Counted from the stretch's first letter, positions 8,829-17,500 are shown. The stretch: 49,743 nt of DNA from JBGPHT01 sp041484525 (GCA_041484525.1 JBGPHT010000044.1:1-49743); one strand, 5' to 3'. Notes: generated from the sequence alone by a model not told the origin. Numbers and translations: made by a program.

Positions 8829-8865
8829 TTGACTTGCTAAAGAATTAGTACTACAAGATGTAGCA
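8829..8865 (+). promoter_or_regulatory. Promoter with overlapping TACTACA/TGTAGCA dyad
   Basis: TTGACT (8829-8834) is followed after 17 bases by TACAAG (8852-8857). An imperfect inverted repeat, TACTACA (8849-8855) and TGTAGCA (8859-8865), covers the -10 box and reaches the ATG at 8865. The TACA/TGTA core resembles operators of BlaI/MecI-type repressors; here the half-sites are 3 bases apart. Transcription would begin essentially at the start codon, so the mRNA would be leaderless. Repressor identity is inference. Confidence 0.45.
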
Positions 8866-9995
8866 TGCAGATGCGCATGCTGTGGTTGGCCGGATTTGGG
8901 ATCTGGGCGGCGGCGGGGCAGGACGTACCGGCGCCCGATATTCCGCAATTGATGCAGACGGGCGATGCCGCCTACCTCAAGGGCGACTACGAGGCGGCGC
9001 GCCAGGCGCTCGAGCAGGCGCGTCAGTTGGCGGAGCAGAAGCCGGCGGACGACCCGGTGCGGTACGACCTCTTCCGGCGCCTGAGCAGCGTGCGCGCCGC
9101 GGCGGGCGATTTCGCCGACGCCGACAACTTCCTGCAGATGGCGATCACGTGGCGCGAGAACACGCTGGGGCAGAATGATCCCAAGCTGGCCGACGACTAT
9201 CTGCAGTCAGTGACGTATTGCCGCGGCATGAAGGATTTCTCGCGCGCGCTGACGGTGTTGAACCGCGTGCTCGGCATGCACTCCAAGGCGGCGGGCTACG
9301 AGAGCACGGAGGTGGCCGACGATTACAGCCGCATGGCCCAGATCTACATGGAGCAGAAGAAGCCCGATCTCGCCATCGGCGCGCTCAACAATGCGCTGGC
9401 GGTGCGGACGAAGGTGTCAGGACCCCTGCATCCTTCGCTGGTGTACGACTTCGATCGCCTGGGCGAGGCGGCCGTGGTGACGCGGGATTATGCCAAGGCT
9501 GAGGCGGCCTACCGTCGCGCGCTGGTGATCCGCGAGACGCTGTACGGCAAGAACCACGCCGATCTGATCGCTACGCTGGACGGGCTGGCGTATGCGTGCT
9601 TTGGGCAGAAGAAGTATGACGTGGCGGAGCCGATCTACCAGCGGCTGATTTCGCTGTGGGTGACTTCGTTGGGAGAGGACCATCCGATGCTGGCGATCGC
9701 GCTCGACAAAGTGGGAGTCTTCTATGCCGATCAGAAGAAGTACGACCAGGCGAATGAGGCGATGGAGCGTGCCACGGCGATCCGCACTCATTTCCTGGCG
9801 AGCGGGCTTTCAGTTGCGGCCACGGAGCAGATTGCGCAGAACAATGCCGACGCGGCGAAGGCGCTGTACCGGAGAGCGGTGGCGGTGATGGAGCAGCCAA
9901 ACCCCGTGTATGACGAGTTGAAGACGAATGTCGAGACTGTGCTGAAGACTCTGGAACCGCTGGGTCCGAAGAAGGCGGCTCCGAAGAAGAAGTAG
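8865..9995 (+). CDS. Exported tetratricopeptide-repeat protein
   Basis: A 376-residue protein with a short signal peptide (MLWLAGFGIWAAAG, residues 5-18) followed by about seven TPR-like helix pairs. Several carry the kinesin-light-chain style pattern A-Y-R-R-A-L-x-I-R-E (near residue 210) and H-P-x-L-A-x-x-L-D-x-L. The Lys-rich C-terminus ends PKKAAPKKK. Such proteins are protein-interaction scaffolds; the partner is unknown. There are three possible ATG codons within the first 15 bases and no Shine-Dalgarno sequence, which fits leaderless expression from the promoter that touches the start codon. It converges on the exported DUF4412-like gene, with strong hairpins between. Confidence 0.85.
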   Translation: MQMRMLWLAGFGIWAAAGQDVPAPDIPQLMQTGDAAYLKGDYEAARQALEQARQLAEQKPADDPVRYDLFRRLSSVRAAAGDFADADNFLQMAITWRENTLGQNDPKLADDYLQSVTYCRGMKDFSRALTVLNRVLGMHSKAAGYESTEVADDYSRMAQIYMEQKKPDLAIGALNNALAVRTKVSGPLHPSLVYDFDRLGEAAVVTRDYAKAEAAYRRALVIRETLYGKNHADLIATLDGLAYACFGQKKYDVAEPIYQRLISLWVTSLGEDHPMLAIALDKVGVFYADQKKYDQANEAMERATAIRTHFLASGLSVAATEQIAQNNADAAKALYRRAVAVMEQPNPVYDELKTNVETVLKTLEPLGPKKAAPKKK

Positions 9996-9996
9996 A

Positions 9997-10042
9997 GGGG
10001 CAGGCCCTAGTCTGCTGCCGGCACCCTCGACCGGCCTGCCCC
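9997..10042. terminator. 10-bp inverted repeat between convergent genes
   Basis: GGGGCAGGCC (9997-10006) and GGCCTGCCCC (10033-10042) are perfect inverted copies around a 26-base loop. The element begins two bases after the TPR gene stop codon. There is no clear T-run on either side, so it is either a bidirectional terminator of non-canonical type or a REP-like palindrome. Confidence 0.5.
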
Positions 10043-10093
10043 GCCGGTTTGTCGTCGCCGGACAGGCCAGCCTGGGGGCTGGGCGCAGACCGG

Positions 10094-10117
10094 GGAGCAG
10101 ACCGGAGGGTCTGCCCC
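10094..10117. terminator. GC-rich hairpin upstream of convergent stop
   Basis: CAGACC and GGTCTG (10098-10103 and 10108-10113) form a perfect stem with loop GGAG. The stem extends to 9 of 10 pairs (10094-10103 with 10108-10117). It sits just beyond the minus-strand gene that ends at 10125, so it is a plausible terminator for that gene. Confidence 0.5.
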
Positions 10118-10124
10118 ACACCAC

Positions 10125-11162
10125 CTACCGGGCCGCGCGCTTCATTTCGGGTTCAACCTGCTTGAATCCGGCGGGCACGGCAAAATCCGAATCCGCCAGC
10201 GGAGCCGAGGAAAAAGTGCTGAGCTGGATGGTCATCTCGAGCAGCGAGCCGGCGTTCTGCGATCCGCCCTGCGCGGGAGCGCTGTTACCAGCATCATTGT
10301 TCGCGGGCGGTGTCTTCTTGCGGCCGAGGCCGAACTTGCCGCCCAAGGCGCCGCCGAGCGCGCCGCCAACCGACGGCCGCTCTACCTGTTGTTGTGGCTG
10401 CTGTTGCTGCTGGGGCGGGGGCGGGGCGGATCCGTCGGCGGCGGGCTGGCCGGCGGCGTTCATCACCATCGTCTGATACACCGGGATGCCGTCCATCTTG
10501 GCCATTTCCTTGGAGGCCTCGGCCATTCCCTTGGCCACGTCGGGACGCTGCATGAACATGCTGCCGCCAGGCGTCCAGCTCAGTTTCTGGGCCATGCGTT
10601 CCTGGAACTTCCGCACTTCCTGATAGCCGGGGACGCCCGCAGCCAGCCATGAGTCCATGACGATCGCCATGCCGCCGGTCTGGCCGCTCTTCTTGTCGGT
10701 GCCCTCCATCTCCATCTTGACGATCATCTCTTTGGTGTCCATGCCGTCGATGGTTTTGGTGTTGCCGGTGGCGTTGGCAGAGACCTTGAAGGCCATTTCG
10801 GCCTGGCCATCCTTTTGTTTTTCCTTCATCTTTTGCGCCATGTCATCGAGCGCCTTCTTCATCTCCTCGAAGGTCATCACGGAGTAGGTCTTCTTCTGGA
10901 GATCGATGGATGTGATGGTCTGAGCGTTGATATCGATGATGCTGGCGTGGGTGGAAGAGCGGTGCATCATCTTGTCGCCCTTCACGGAAATCGTGGACTT
11001 GGCAGGCTCGCGTGCGGCCTTCGAAAACACGGCGGCCATCTTCATCATTCCCGCGATCATTCCGCCGGTGATGGTGCTGGTCTCCTGATAGCTGAAGTCG
11101 GCCAGCATGGTCGAGGCGCCGAGAGACATCAGGGCCGTTGCGACTACGATTCTGCGAAACAT
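10125..11162 (-). CDS. Exported DUF4412-like protein
   Basis: A 345-residue exported protein with a signal peptide (residues 1-21, ending LADF). Residues about 22-220 hold a beta-rich domain in which the chain describes a metal or lipid-like probe pattern: SVKGDKMMHRSSTHASIIDI, then a DLQKKTYSVMTFEEM segment. This resembles DUF4412-type periplasmic proteins, whose function is not established. A low-complexity Pro/Gln linker (PPPPQQQQQPQQQ) near residue 250 precedes a Gly-rich patch and a short C-terminal beta segment. AGGAGG at 11166-11171 is a strong ribosome binding site for this start. The promoter would lie in the short divergent gap shared with the PH-domain gene. Confidence 0.7.
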   Translation of the reverse strand: MFRRIVVATALMSLGASTMLADFSYQETSTITGGMIAGMMKMAAVFSKAAREPAKSTISVKGDKMMHRSSTHASIIDINAQTITSIDLQKKTYSVMTFEEMKKALDDMAQKMKEKQKDGQAEMAFKVSANATGNTKTIDGMDTKEMIVKMEMEGTDKKSGQTGGMAIVMDSWLAAGVPGYQEVRKFQERMAQKLSWTPGGSMFMQRPDVAKGMAEASKEMAKMDGIPVYQTMVMNAAGQPAADGSAPPPPQQQQQPQQQVERPSVGGALGGALGGKFGLGRKKTPPANNDAGNSAPAQGGSQNAGSLLEMTIQLSTFSSAPLADSDFAVPAGFKQVEPEMKRAAR

Positions 11163-11238
11163 AATCCTCCTATGGGTTCCCAGGTTCAGGATAATAGAGC
11201 CGCCGCGCTAAAATATACTCCGGCGGGAGGACAGCATC

Positions 11239-11685
11239 GTGACCGATCTCACAATACGGCCCACGGCTAAGTTTATCAAGGCCGGAGCCATTGTAGCTGC
11301 CGTTATCTTTCTGGGGCTGGAGATAGCCTACTTTGTATATTGGAGCGACCAGCCGAGGGCCTTGCTGGCGGTGCCGCCGCTGGCGTTCCTCTGGCCGGGC
11401 GTGCGCGCCATCCGCCGCAATTTCACGCGGACGACGATCGCCGGGGACCGGCTGCGGTACGAGCTGGGGACGGTGGCGAAGTCGACGCGCAATATCCAGC
11501 TTTCCAAGATTCAGGACGTGCGCGTAGACCAGCGGTTGATGCAGCGCGTGTTCGGCGTCGGCAACCTTTCGATCGAGACGGCGGGAGAATCGAGCCGCCT
11601 CACCTTATTTAATGTGGACGATCCGCAAAAGCTCGCCGACGAGATTCTCGGCCGCGCGCAACACGGGACCGCCACCGGCGGATAG
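11239..11685 (+). CDS. Bacterial PH-domain membrane protein (YdbS-like)
   Basis: A 148-residue protein starting with GTG at 11239 behind GGGAGG (11225-11230). Two hydrophobic segments (about residues 17-36 and 42-55) are followed by a bPH_2 domain of about 75 residues. The domain has the characteristic IQLSKIQDVRVDQ and VFGVGNLSIET motifs, then a DPQKLADEIL helix. Members are inner-membrane proteins with a cytoplasmic PH fold and poorly known roles. The gene converges on the sigma-54 regulator gene with only a tandem repeat between them. Confidence 0.85.
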   Translation: MTDLTIRPTAKFIKAGAIVAAVIFLGLEIAYFVYWSDQPRALLAVPPLAFLWPGVRAIRRNFTRTTIAGDRLRYELGTVAKSTRNIQLSKIQDVRVDQRLMQRVFGVGNLSIETAGESSRLTLFNVDDPQKLADEILGRAQHGTATGG

Positions 11686-11692
11686 CGAATGT

Positions 11693-11780
11693 GGAACCGG
11701 CGGGGAGCGGGTGCGGAACCGGCGGGGAGCGGGTGCGGAACCGGCGGGGAGCGAGTACGGAACCGGCGGGGAGCGAAAAG
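11693..11780. repeat. Four tandem 22-bp repeats
   Basis: Units begin at 11693, 11715, 11737 and 11759, each starting GGAACCGGCGGGGAGCG. The first two are identical, and the third and fourth differ only in the last five bases. The array fills the whole gap between convergent genes ending at 11685 and 11782. It is a minisatellite-like block that may vary in copy number. Confidence 0.9.
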
Positions 11781-11781
11781 C

Positions 11782-13239
11782 CTACCCTTCGGATTTTTTG
11801 CGGATCTTGATATCCAGCCGTTTGATCTTCTGGTTCAGGGTGGAGAGCGGAACGTGCAGGCTTTCGGCAGCCTCGGTCTGGCTCCAACTGGATTGCTCCA
11901 GGCGCTCCATGATGATGCGGCGCTCGAAATCATTCACGATTTCAAAGAGCGACGCGTCCGCCGGCAGCGGGCCGCCGTCGCTGCGATGCAGGCGGATGCC
12001 GTTGGCCTGGAGCAGAGCGTCGGGCAGGACTTCGATGGGAACGGCGGCGTCGGAGGCCAGCACCACGGCGCGCTCGACGACATTCTCCAGCTCGCGGACG
12101 TTGCCCGGCCAGGCGTGCTCCATCAGCACCTGCACGGCTTCCGGCAGAAAGTGCAGCACGGAGCGGCTGGAAGAATCGAGAAACTTGTTGTTGTCGCGGC
12201 AGTAGTACGTGAAGAAATGCTCGACCAGCGCCGGAATGTCTTCGCGGCGCTCGCGCAAGGGCGGCAGCGCGATATTGATGACGTTCAAACGGTAATAGAG
12301 ATCTTCGCGAAACTTGCCTTCCTTGACCATCTGGAGCAGGTCGGCGTTGGTGGCCGCCAGGATGCGGACATCCACCTTGACGGGATCGGTTGAACCGAGC
12401 GGCGTGAACTCCCGCTCCTGAATGACGCGCAGCAGCTTGATCTGCGTCTCGGGACCGATGGTGCCGATCTCATCGAAGAAGATGGTGCCGCGGTCGGCGA
12501 CTTCGAAGTAGCCCTTCTTGGATTGAATGGCGCTGGTGAAGGCGCCTTTCACGTGGCCGAACAGCGTGGATTCGAGCAGATCGGGCGGCAGCGAGCCGCT
12601 GTTGACGGCGACGAACATCTGGTCGGCGCGCGGCGAGTTGGCGTGAATGGCCTTGGCGACCAGTTCCTTGCCGGTGCCGGTCTCGCCGGTGATCAGGATC
12701 GTGGAGCGGCTGGGCGCCACCTGGCCGACGAGATCGAGCATGCGCACCATGCGCTCGCTCTTGCCGATGATGTTGGGAAAGCTGTAGCGCTGTTTGAGCG
12801 CGCGCTTGAGGTGGGTGTTCTCGTACTCGAGACGCCGCCGCGCGATCATGCGGTCGATCTCGATGATCAGCTTCTCGTTGTCCCAGGGCTTCGAGAAATA
12901 GTCGTTGGCGCCGAGCTTGAGCGCGTTCACCGCGGCCTCGACAGAGCCGTAGGCGGTGATCATGAAGATCGGGGTCTCGCGGTCGCGCGTGCGGACCTCT
13001 TCGAGAACCTCCATGCCGGAGCGGTCGGGCATCATGAGATCGAGCAGCACGAGGTCGTAGCCGTGCGATTCCATCTTCTGGATCCCCTCGGTGCCGTTGT
13101 GTGCGGTCTCGACGCCGTAGCCTTCCGACACAAGGAGCATCTCGAGGCCTTCACGGATGTCGACCTCGTCGTCCACCACCAGGATTTGGCCTTTGCTGCC
13201 CGGAGGAGGTGACTGCGGAGCGGTCATTTCACGCGGCAC
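11782..13239 (-). CDS. NtrC-family sigma-54 response regulator
   Basis: A 485-residue regulator with three domains. The receiver domain (about 17-135) has acidic pocket DDE at 23-25 and phosphoacceptor Asp67. The sigma-54 AAA+ domain has Walker A GETGTGKE (185-192) and Walker B FFDEIG (254-259). A Fis-type helix-turn-helix is at the C-terminus (QTEAAESLHVPLSTLNQ). The loop that contacts sigma-54 reads GAFTSA (232-237) rather than the usual GAFTGA. It follows the histidine kinase gene: the listed start overlaps the kinase stop by 11 bp, while Met5 at 13227 would place ATG one base after it. Together they form a two-component system divergent from the exopolysaccharide genes, which are the likely targets. 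Confidence 0.93.
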   Translation of the reverse strand: MPREMTAPQSPPPGSKGQILVVDDEVDIREGLEMLLVSEGYGVETAHNGTEGIQKMESHGYDLVLLDLMMPDRSGMEVLEEVRTRDRETPIFMITAYGSVEAAVNALKLGANDYFSKPWDNEKLIIEIDRMIARRRLEYENTHLKRALKQRYSFPNIIGKSERMVRMLDLVGQVAPSRSTILITGETGTGKELVAKAIHANSPRADQMFVAVNSGSLPPDLLESTLFGHVKGAFTSAIQSKKGYFEVADRGTIFFDEIGTIGPETQIKLLRVIQEREFTPLGSTDPVKVDVRILAATNADLLQMVKEGKFREDLYYRLNVINIALPPLRERREDIPALVEHFFTYYCRDNNKFLDSSSRSVLHFLPEAVQVLMEHAWPGNVRELENVVERAVVLASDAAVPIEVLPDALLQANGIRLHRSDGGPLPADASLFEIVNDFERRIIMERLEQSSWSQTEAAESLHVPLSTLNQKIKRLDIKIRKKSEG

Positions 13240-16200
13240 TTACCGGCTTCCTCGCCTCGCCCTTGCGGGCCAGGGGAAGTTCGAGGCGGAAACGCGCGCC
13301 GCCGTTCCGGCGGTTCGACACTTCGATGGAGCCACCATGCTCTTGAATGATACCGTAGCTCACCGAGAGGCCGAGACCAGTGCCTTTGCGCGCGGCCTTG
13401 GTGGTGAAGAACGGGTCATAGATGCGGAGGAGGTGCTCGGGCGCAATGCCGGTGCCGGTGTCGGACACTTCGATGCGGATGCCGCTGCCTTCGGCCCAGG
13501 TGCGCACTTCGAGCGTGCCGCCAGAGGACATAGCGTCGCGCGCGTTCAGGAACAGGTTGAGAAACACCTGCTGGAGCTTGCCGGCGTTGCCATGCACCGG
13601 CAGCAGGTCCGGGTCGAAATCGGTATTGATCTGGACTCCGGCCTTCAGCAACTGGTGTTCGATCAGCGAGAGCGTCTCCTGGATCGTGCGGTTCAAATTC
13701 ACGTCGCCGAACGAGGTGGAGGACGTACGCGAGAAGTTCAGCAGCGAGTTGACGATCTCGCTGGCGCGGAAGGTCTGCTTCGCAATCTTGTCGAGGATGA
13801 GCGATTTCTGGGAATCGTCGGCCACCTGCTTGGCCAGCATCTGGGCATAGGTGGAGATGACGGCGAGCGGCGTATTCACTTCATGCGCCACGCCCGCGGC
13901 CAGCAGGCCGATGCTGCTCAGCTTGTCCGCCTGCACCAGGCGCTGCTCGAGCTCGGCGCGGTCCGTTACGTCGTCGAAAATAATCAGGCGGCCGATCTGC
14001 TCCTGGTCTTTCGAGACCAGCGGCGCGATGGCGATATTCAGGGTGGCTTCGCGGAAGCGCGCCGGGGCGCCATGACCATTGCCACTTCCCATGCTGTGAC
14101 CGTTCGAGCCGTTTGTGACCACCGCGCCGTTCGAGGCGGCAAGCGTAGCGGCGGGCTTGAGCACGAACTTGTAGATGTGGTGGATGCCGGTTTCGCCGCG
14201 CACCCGGTCGAACTGCTCCGACAGGCCGGCGGGGAACAACTCGGAGAGCTTGCGGCCCACGGCGCGATCGCGCGGGATGCCGCTGAGCTGCTCGATCTGC
14301 GTGTTCCAGCTCTCGACGCGGTCTTCGAGATCGGCCGCCAGGATGCCCACGTTGATGGATTCGACGATGTTCTCGCTGAACTCCTTCAGCCGTTCGTACT
14401 CCTCGACCTTGCGTTGCAGCGAGCGATAGAGACTGGCGTTTTCGATGGCGATTCCGACGTAGCCCGCGAGCGTCACCAGCAGCTCGACGTCGACGCTCGA
14501 AAGGTAGTCGCCATCGGTGGTGCGGCTCACGCCCATATAGGCGATGGTCCGGCCGCGCACGGTGCAGGGCAGGTAGTAGGTGAGGTCGAGCTCGGCGATG
14601 GTGCGTCGCACGGTGGCCGGCCAGGAGCGCGAGACGGCGTCGAGCTGGTGGCGGGTCCGCTCAAAGAAGAGATACGGTTCGGGCAGCTTCCAGTTGAGGA
14701 AAGTGAGGTCGAGCTCGTCATAAGCGGCGGCGGCCAGACGGGCATTCGGCCCCATCGCCTTCTTAAGGCGGAAAACCGTTTCGCCAGTCACGGAAAGCGC
14801 GCCGTCTTCCGCCAGGAAAAAGGCCAGGTGATTGATGGACAGAGTCTGCAGCAGGCGCTCGCCCGCCGACGCCAGCATGGTATCGAGGTCCGTCTCCGAG
14901 CTCAGCTCGCGGCCGAATTCGATCAGGGTTCGGCGGTAATCGTAGCGGTCGCGATAGAAGTAGCGGTCCAGCCGCTCCTGAATCCAGTTGCGGATGGGCT
15001 GGAACAGGAAGGCGGTGATCAGCATCACGGTGATGAGGCCAGTGTTGCCCAGATCCTTGAAGTACTTCTGCACCGTGCTGCCCAGCGAGAAGACGATGGC
15101 GTAGAACGCCGCCAGGACGCACAGCGTGGCCAGCGTGTAGGCATAGCCGCGGCGGAAGATAATGTCCACGTCCATCAGCCGGTAGCGCACGATGGCGTAA
15201 GCCAACGTCAGCGGAATCAGCGGCAGGGAGAACACCACCATTTTCTGGTAGGCGCTCGGCACGGCGCCCAGCGAATACGGCAGCACGTACAGCAGGGCAA
15301 ATGGCAGGATGCCGCAGAAGGTGCCGTTGCGCAGCCACTTGAGCTGCTGGCGCACGATCGGATCCTCGGCCTTGCGGTGTTCCAGGCTGAGCAGAATGCC
15401 GCCCAGGATGTAGGGCACGGTGGAGAAGATCATCCAGATGCGGTCGAGCATCCAGCGCAGCTCGATGGCCGGCATCAGCACGTTCAACACGCCGGTGGCG
15501 ACGCCGACGCAGGTCAGCAGCAGCACGGCGCCCGGCAGGTACAGCAGCCCCAGCCGCGAGCGGCTGTGGAACCAGGGACGGGGCTCGGGGAAGGTGACGC
15601 AGAAGTGCAGAAAGACGGTGGGGGCCAGCAGGCCCGCGGCGAGATTCCCGTAATAGATGATTTCGTCGAACGTATTGAATTTGCCGGTGTAGTGGAAACA
15701 GAAAAAGATGAACGACGAGAGACAGAGGACGTAGAAGTGCCGCGCCCGGTGCGCGCTGCCGCGCCGGAAATATACGAACAGGCCGATGATCAGGTAGGCC
15801 GCGCCCACTCCGTACTGGTAAACCACGGCGCGGTCGAGCGGCGCTTCGCCCACGAGCACTCGCGGCTCCACCTCGACGCCGTGGCTGAGCAGGTGGTACC
15901 GCGCCCATTGGTAAGTGCCGACGCCGACCAGCAGTTTGGTGACATCGATGGCCTTCTTGACCTCGACGTTCTGGATGGTCAGCAGCCGGTCGCCGGCATG
16001 GATTCCAGCGTTGGCGGCGGGACTCTTGGGGCCGACATAGAGCGCCTCGACGCCACCCGACCGCTCCACCCAAATTACGCCGTCGTCGGGAAGCCGGAAG
16101 CGCTGCTGCTGATCGAAATTGATGACGGCAGCGACACCCGCGGCGAGTGTGAGTATAGTCAGTATCGCCGTGGACAATTGGAACTTGAGTTCCTGAAACA

Positions 16201-16249
16201 TGAGTAGCCGCCGCTCACCGTCTAGCGAGACAATCTTCCACACGCGCAA
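13229..16249 (-). CDS. Membrane histidine kinase with PDZ, GAF and PAS domains
   Basis: A 1006-residue sensor kinase. Order along the chain: a transmembrane helix near 25-45; a PDZ-like domain (about 65-110, with SPAANAGIHAGDRLL); a bundle of about seven transmembrane helices (about 145-410); a GAF domain (about 445-590); a PAS domain (about 610-750); HisKA with phosphoacceptor His789 in GVAHEVNTPL; and HATPase with DTGTGIAPEH and GTGLGLSVSYG. The layout resembles the PrsK-like kinases that accompany exosortase/exopolysaccharide loci. Met17 (start near 16201) is a plausible alternative, since the first transmembrane segment begins soon after it. It is co-transcribed with the sigma-54 regulator. 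Confidence 0.9.
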   Translation of the reverse strand: MRVWKIVSLDGERRLLMFQELKFQLSTAILTILTLAAGVAAVINFDQQQRFRLPDDGVIWVERSGGVEALYVGPKSPAANAGIHAGDRLLTIQNVEVKKAIDVTKLLVGVGTYQWARYHLLSHGVEVEPRVLVGEAPLDRAVVYQYGVGAAYLIIGLFVYFRRGSAHRARHFYVLCLSSFIFFCFHYTGKFNTFDEIIYYGNLAAGLLAPTVFLHFCVTFPEPRPWFHSRSRLGLLYLPGAVLLLTCVGVATGVLNVLMPAIELRWMLDRIWMIFSTVPYILGGILLSLEHRKAEDPIVRQQLKWLRNGTFCGILPFALLYVLPYSLGAVPSAYQKMVVFSLPLIPLTLAYAIVRYRLMDVDIIFRRGYAYTLATLCVLAAFYAIVFSLGSTVQKYFKDLGNTGLITVMLITAFLFQPIRNWIQERLDRYFYRDRYDYRRTLIEFGRELSSETDLDTMLASAGERLLQTLSINHLAFFLAEDGALSVTGETVFRLKKAMGPNARLAAAAYDELDLTFLNWKLPEPYLFFERTRHQLDAVSRSWPATVRRTIAELDLTYYLPCTVRGRTIAYMGVSRTTDGDYLSSVDVELLVTLAGYVGIAIENASLYRSLQRKVEEYERLKEFSENIVESINVGILAADLEDRVESWNTQIEQLSGIPRDRAVGRKLSELFPAGLSEQFDRVRGETGIHHIYKFVLKPAATLAASNGAVVTNGSNGHSMGSGNGHGAPARFREATLNIAIAPLVSKDQEQIGRLIIFDDVTDRAELEQRLVQADKLSSIGLLAAGVAHEVNTPLAVISTYAQMLAKQVADDSQKSLILDKIAKQTFRASEIVNSLLNFSRTSSTSFGDVNLNRTIQETLSLIEHQLLKAGVQINTDFDPDLLPVHGNAGKLQQVFLNLFLNARDAMSSGGTLEVRTWAEGSGIRIEVSDTGTGIAPEHLLRIYDPFFTTKAARKGTGLGLSVSYGIIQEHGGSIEVSNRRNGGARFRLELPLARKGEARKPVSAA

Positions 16250-16648
16250 TGAGCACGTTTCGTGCCGCGCCTAATCTGAGAATCCATAATCAGAGTAGCC
16301 GAATTATCTATCACTTACAAGCACGTCGAAACACGTGCTCCGGTTTTTGGGAGAAATACACTATGCGGAAGTGTATCGGGCTGTCGCCAGTCTGCGTTGG
16401 GATGACCCTAAGAGCGGTCCTCCCCTGCGGACGGTACTAGTGAATCAAGTGCTTGTCTGGCACAATATGAGACGGGTTTGGAGTGGTGTGGGGTAACCTA
16501 GGCATGTAGTAGTCCTGTACCATTCCGGTGAATCCTCATTGCTGTACACTATTATGATCAGGTATAAAGCCCCGCGTAGCGCAGCCGATAAGTACTTACA
16601 GAGGGGGCTCGCGCTGGTGGGTGAACACAATAGTCTCAGGGGAAAAAG
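16250..16648 (+). promoter_or_regulatory. Structured leader/promoter region of the exopolysaccharide operon
   Basis: A 400-base gap between divergent genes. It holds two perfect hairpins: AGCACGT/ACGTGCT (16320-16326 with 16333-16339, loop CGAAAC) and ATACACT/AGTGTAT (16356-16362 with 16370-16376, 7-base loop). A sigma-70-like promoter lies at 16539-16568, and the ribosome binding site AGGGGA falls 5-6 bases before the ATG at 16649. No open frame of note is present. The hairpins may be regulator sites or remnants of a palindromic element. Confidence 0.5.
16539..16568 (+). promoter_or_regulatory. Sigma-70-type promoter for the export gene
   Basis: TTGCTG (16539-16544) and TATAAA (16563-16568) are separated by 18 bases. 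Transcription would start near 16575, giving a leader of about 75 bases that ends in a good ribosome binding site before 16649. Confidence 0.4.
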
Positions 16649-17455
16649 ATGAAAATGGCGTTTTGGCTCGCATTCCTGGCGGTGGCGTCCGGGTTCTGTC
16701 TCGCAGCCGGCGATTTCGTGCCGGAACAGGCGGCAGCTCAGGCGACCCGGCAGCAACAGCAGCCGCCGCCTCCCCCCAACGGCACGCAGCCCAAGGACGC
16801 GACGGACAAGCCGGAAAAGATAGTGGCGCAACCCCCCATGCCGCCCAAAGCGGGTGAGGTTCCGCCGGGGCCGTCCACATCGCCCAAGCCGGAGGCAGCG
16901 CTTCCCGGCACAGACCCTCTGAAGATGGCGGCGGCGCGGGGGATCGATCCGAAATTGCCCGCCGGCGCGGCCGTGGACGCGAAGTCCTACATGATCGGGG
17001 TGGAGGACGTAATCGGCATTTCGGTGTGGGACAACGGTCAACTCTCGGGCTCGTTTTCGGTGCGCCCGGACGGCAAGATTTCGATGCCGCTGATCGGTGA
17101 GATTCAGGCGTCCGGCAAGACGCCGGAACAGCTCAGGACGGAAGTCACCGACGCCCTAAAGAATGGATACGTAGTGGCGCCTATGGTAAATGTGTCGGTG
17201 CTGCAGGTTCTCAGCAAGAAGTATTACATCAATGGTGAAGTGAATAAGCCGGGACCGGTTGCGCTGGTGGTCCCGACGCGGATCATGGAGGCTATCTCGA
17301 ATTCCGGTGGGTTCCGGGATTTTGCCAATCAGAAGGACATCGTGATCCTGCGCGGCAGCCAGCGTCTGCACTTTAACTACAAGGAAGTGATCAAGGGCAA
17401 GAAGCCGGAGCAGAACATTCTGCTGGAACCCGGAGACTTCATCATTATCAAGTAG
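16649..17455 (+). CDS. Polysaccharide export protein (Wza/Poly_export family)
   Basis: A 268-residue envelope protein that exports exopolysaccharide. A signal peptide (residues 1-20) is followed by a Pro/Gln-rich linker (about 30-95), then the Poly_export domain (about 112-190: SYMIGVEDVIGISVW, RPDGKISMPLIGEI) and one SLBB domain (about 195-268, with YYINGEVNKPGPV). There is no Cys after the signal peptide, so it is not an obvious lipoprotein. It heads a three-gene cluster with a Wzz-like protein and a tyrosine autokinase, the usual Wzx/Wzy-type export set, though no glycosyltransferases are in the window. The gap to the next gene (119 bp) contains a hairpin. Confidence 0.9.
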   Translation: MKMAFWLAFLAVASGFCLAAGDFVPEQAAAQATRQQQQPPPPPNGTQPKDATDKPEKIVAQPPMPPKAGEVPPGPSTSPKPEAALPGTDPLKMAAARGIDPKLPAGAAVDAKSYMIGVEDVIGISVWDNGQLSGSFSVRPDGKISMPLIGEIQASGKTPEQLRTEVTDALKNGYVVAPMVNVSVLQVLSKKYYINGEVNKPGPVALVVPTRIMEAISNSGGFRDFANQKDIVILRGSQRLHFNYKEVIKGKKPEQNILLEPGDFIIIK

Positions 17456-17477
17456 CGAGCTGAGGCGTTGAGCTCGA

Positions 17478-17500
17478 GCGCACGAGCATAAAACGTGCGC
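17478..17500 (+). terminator. Intercistronic hairpin in the exopolysaccharide cluster
   Basis: GCGCACG (17478-17484) and CGTGCGC (17494-17500) pair perfectly around a 9-base A-rich loop. It begins 23 bases after the export gene stop. There is no T-run, so it may be an mRNA processing or stability element rather than a terminator. Confidence 0.4.

Noticed and set aside
11693..11780. CRISPR-like array
   Set aside because: The 22-bp units are directly abutting with no spacers, and there are no cas genes.
13157..16207. A 1016-codon plus-strand open frame
   Set aside because: It lies opposite the histidine kinase gene, is composed of Arg/His/Glu/Gly-rich text typical of the antisense of GC-rich genes, and has no domain. 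The minus-strand kinase has clear motifs.
16320..16400. Cyclic-di-GMP (GEMM) riboswitch before the polysaccharide genes
   Set aside because: Hairpins are present, but the conserved GEMM core and tetraloop receptor sequences are not recognisable.
16455..16475. Possible sigma-54 promoter before the export gene (TGGCAC at 16458)
   Set aside because: The -24 half matches, but the -12 position reads GA instead of GC, and no better GG-N10-GC site with flanking consensus was found in the gap.
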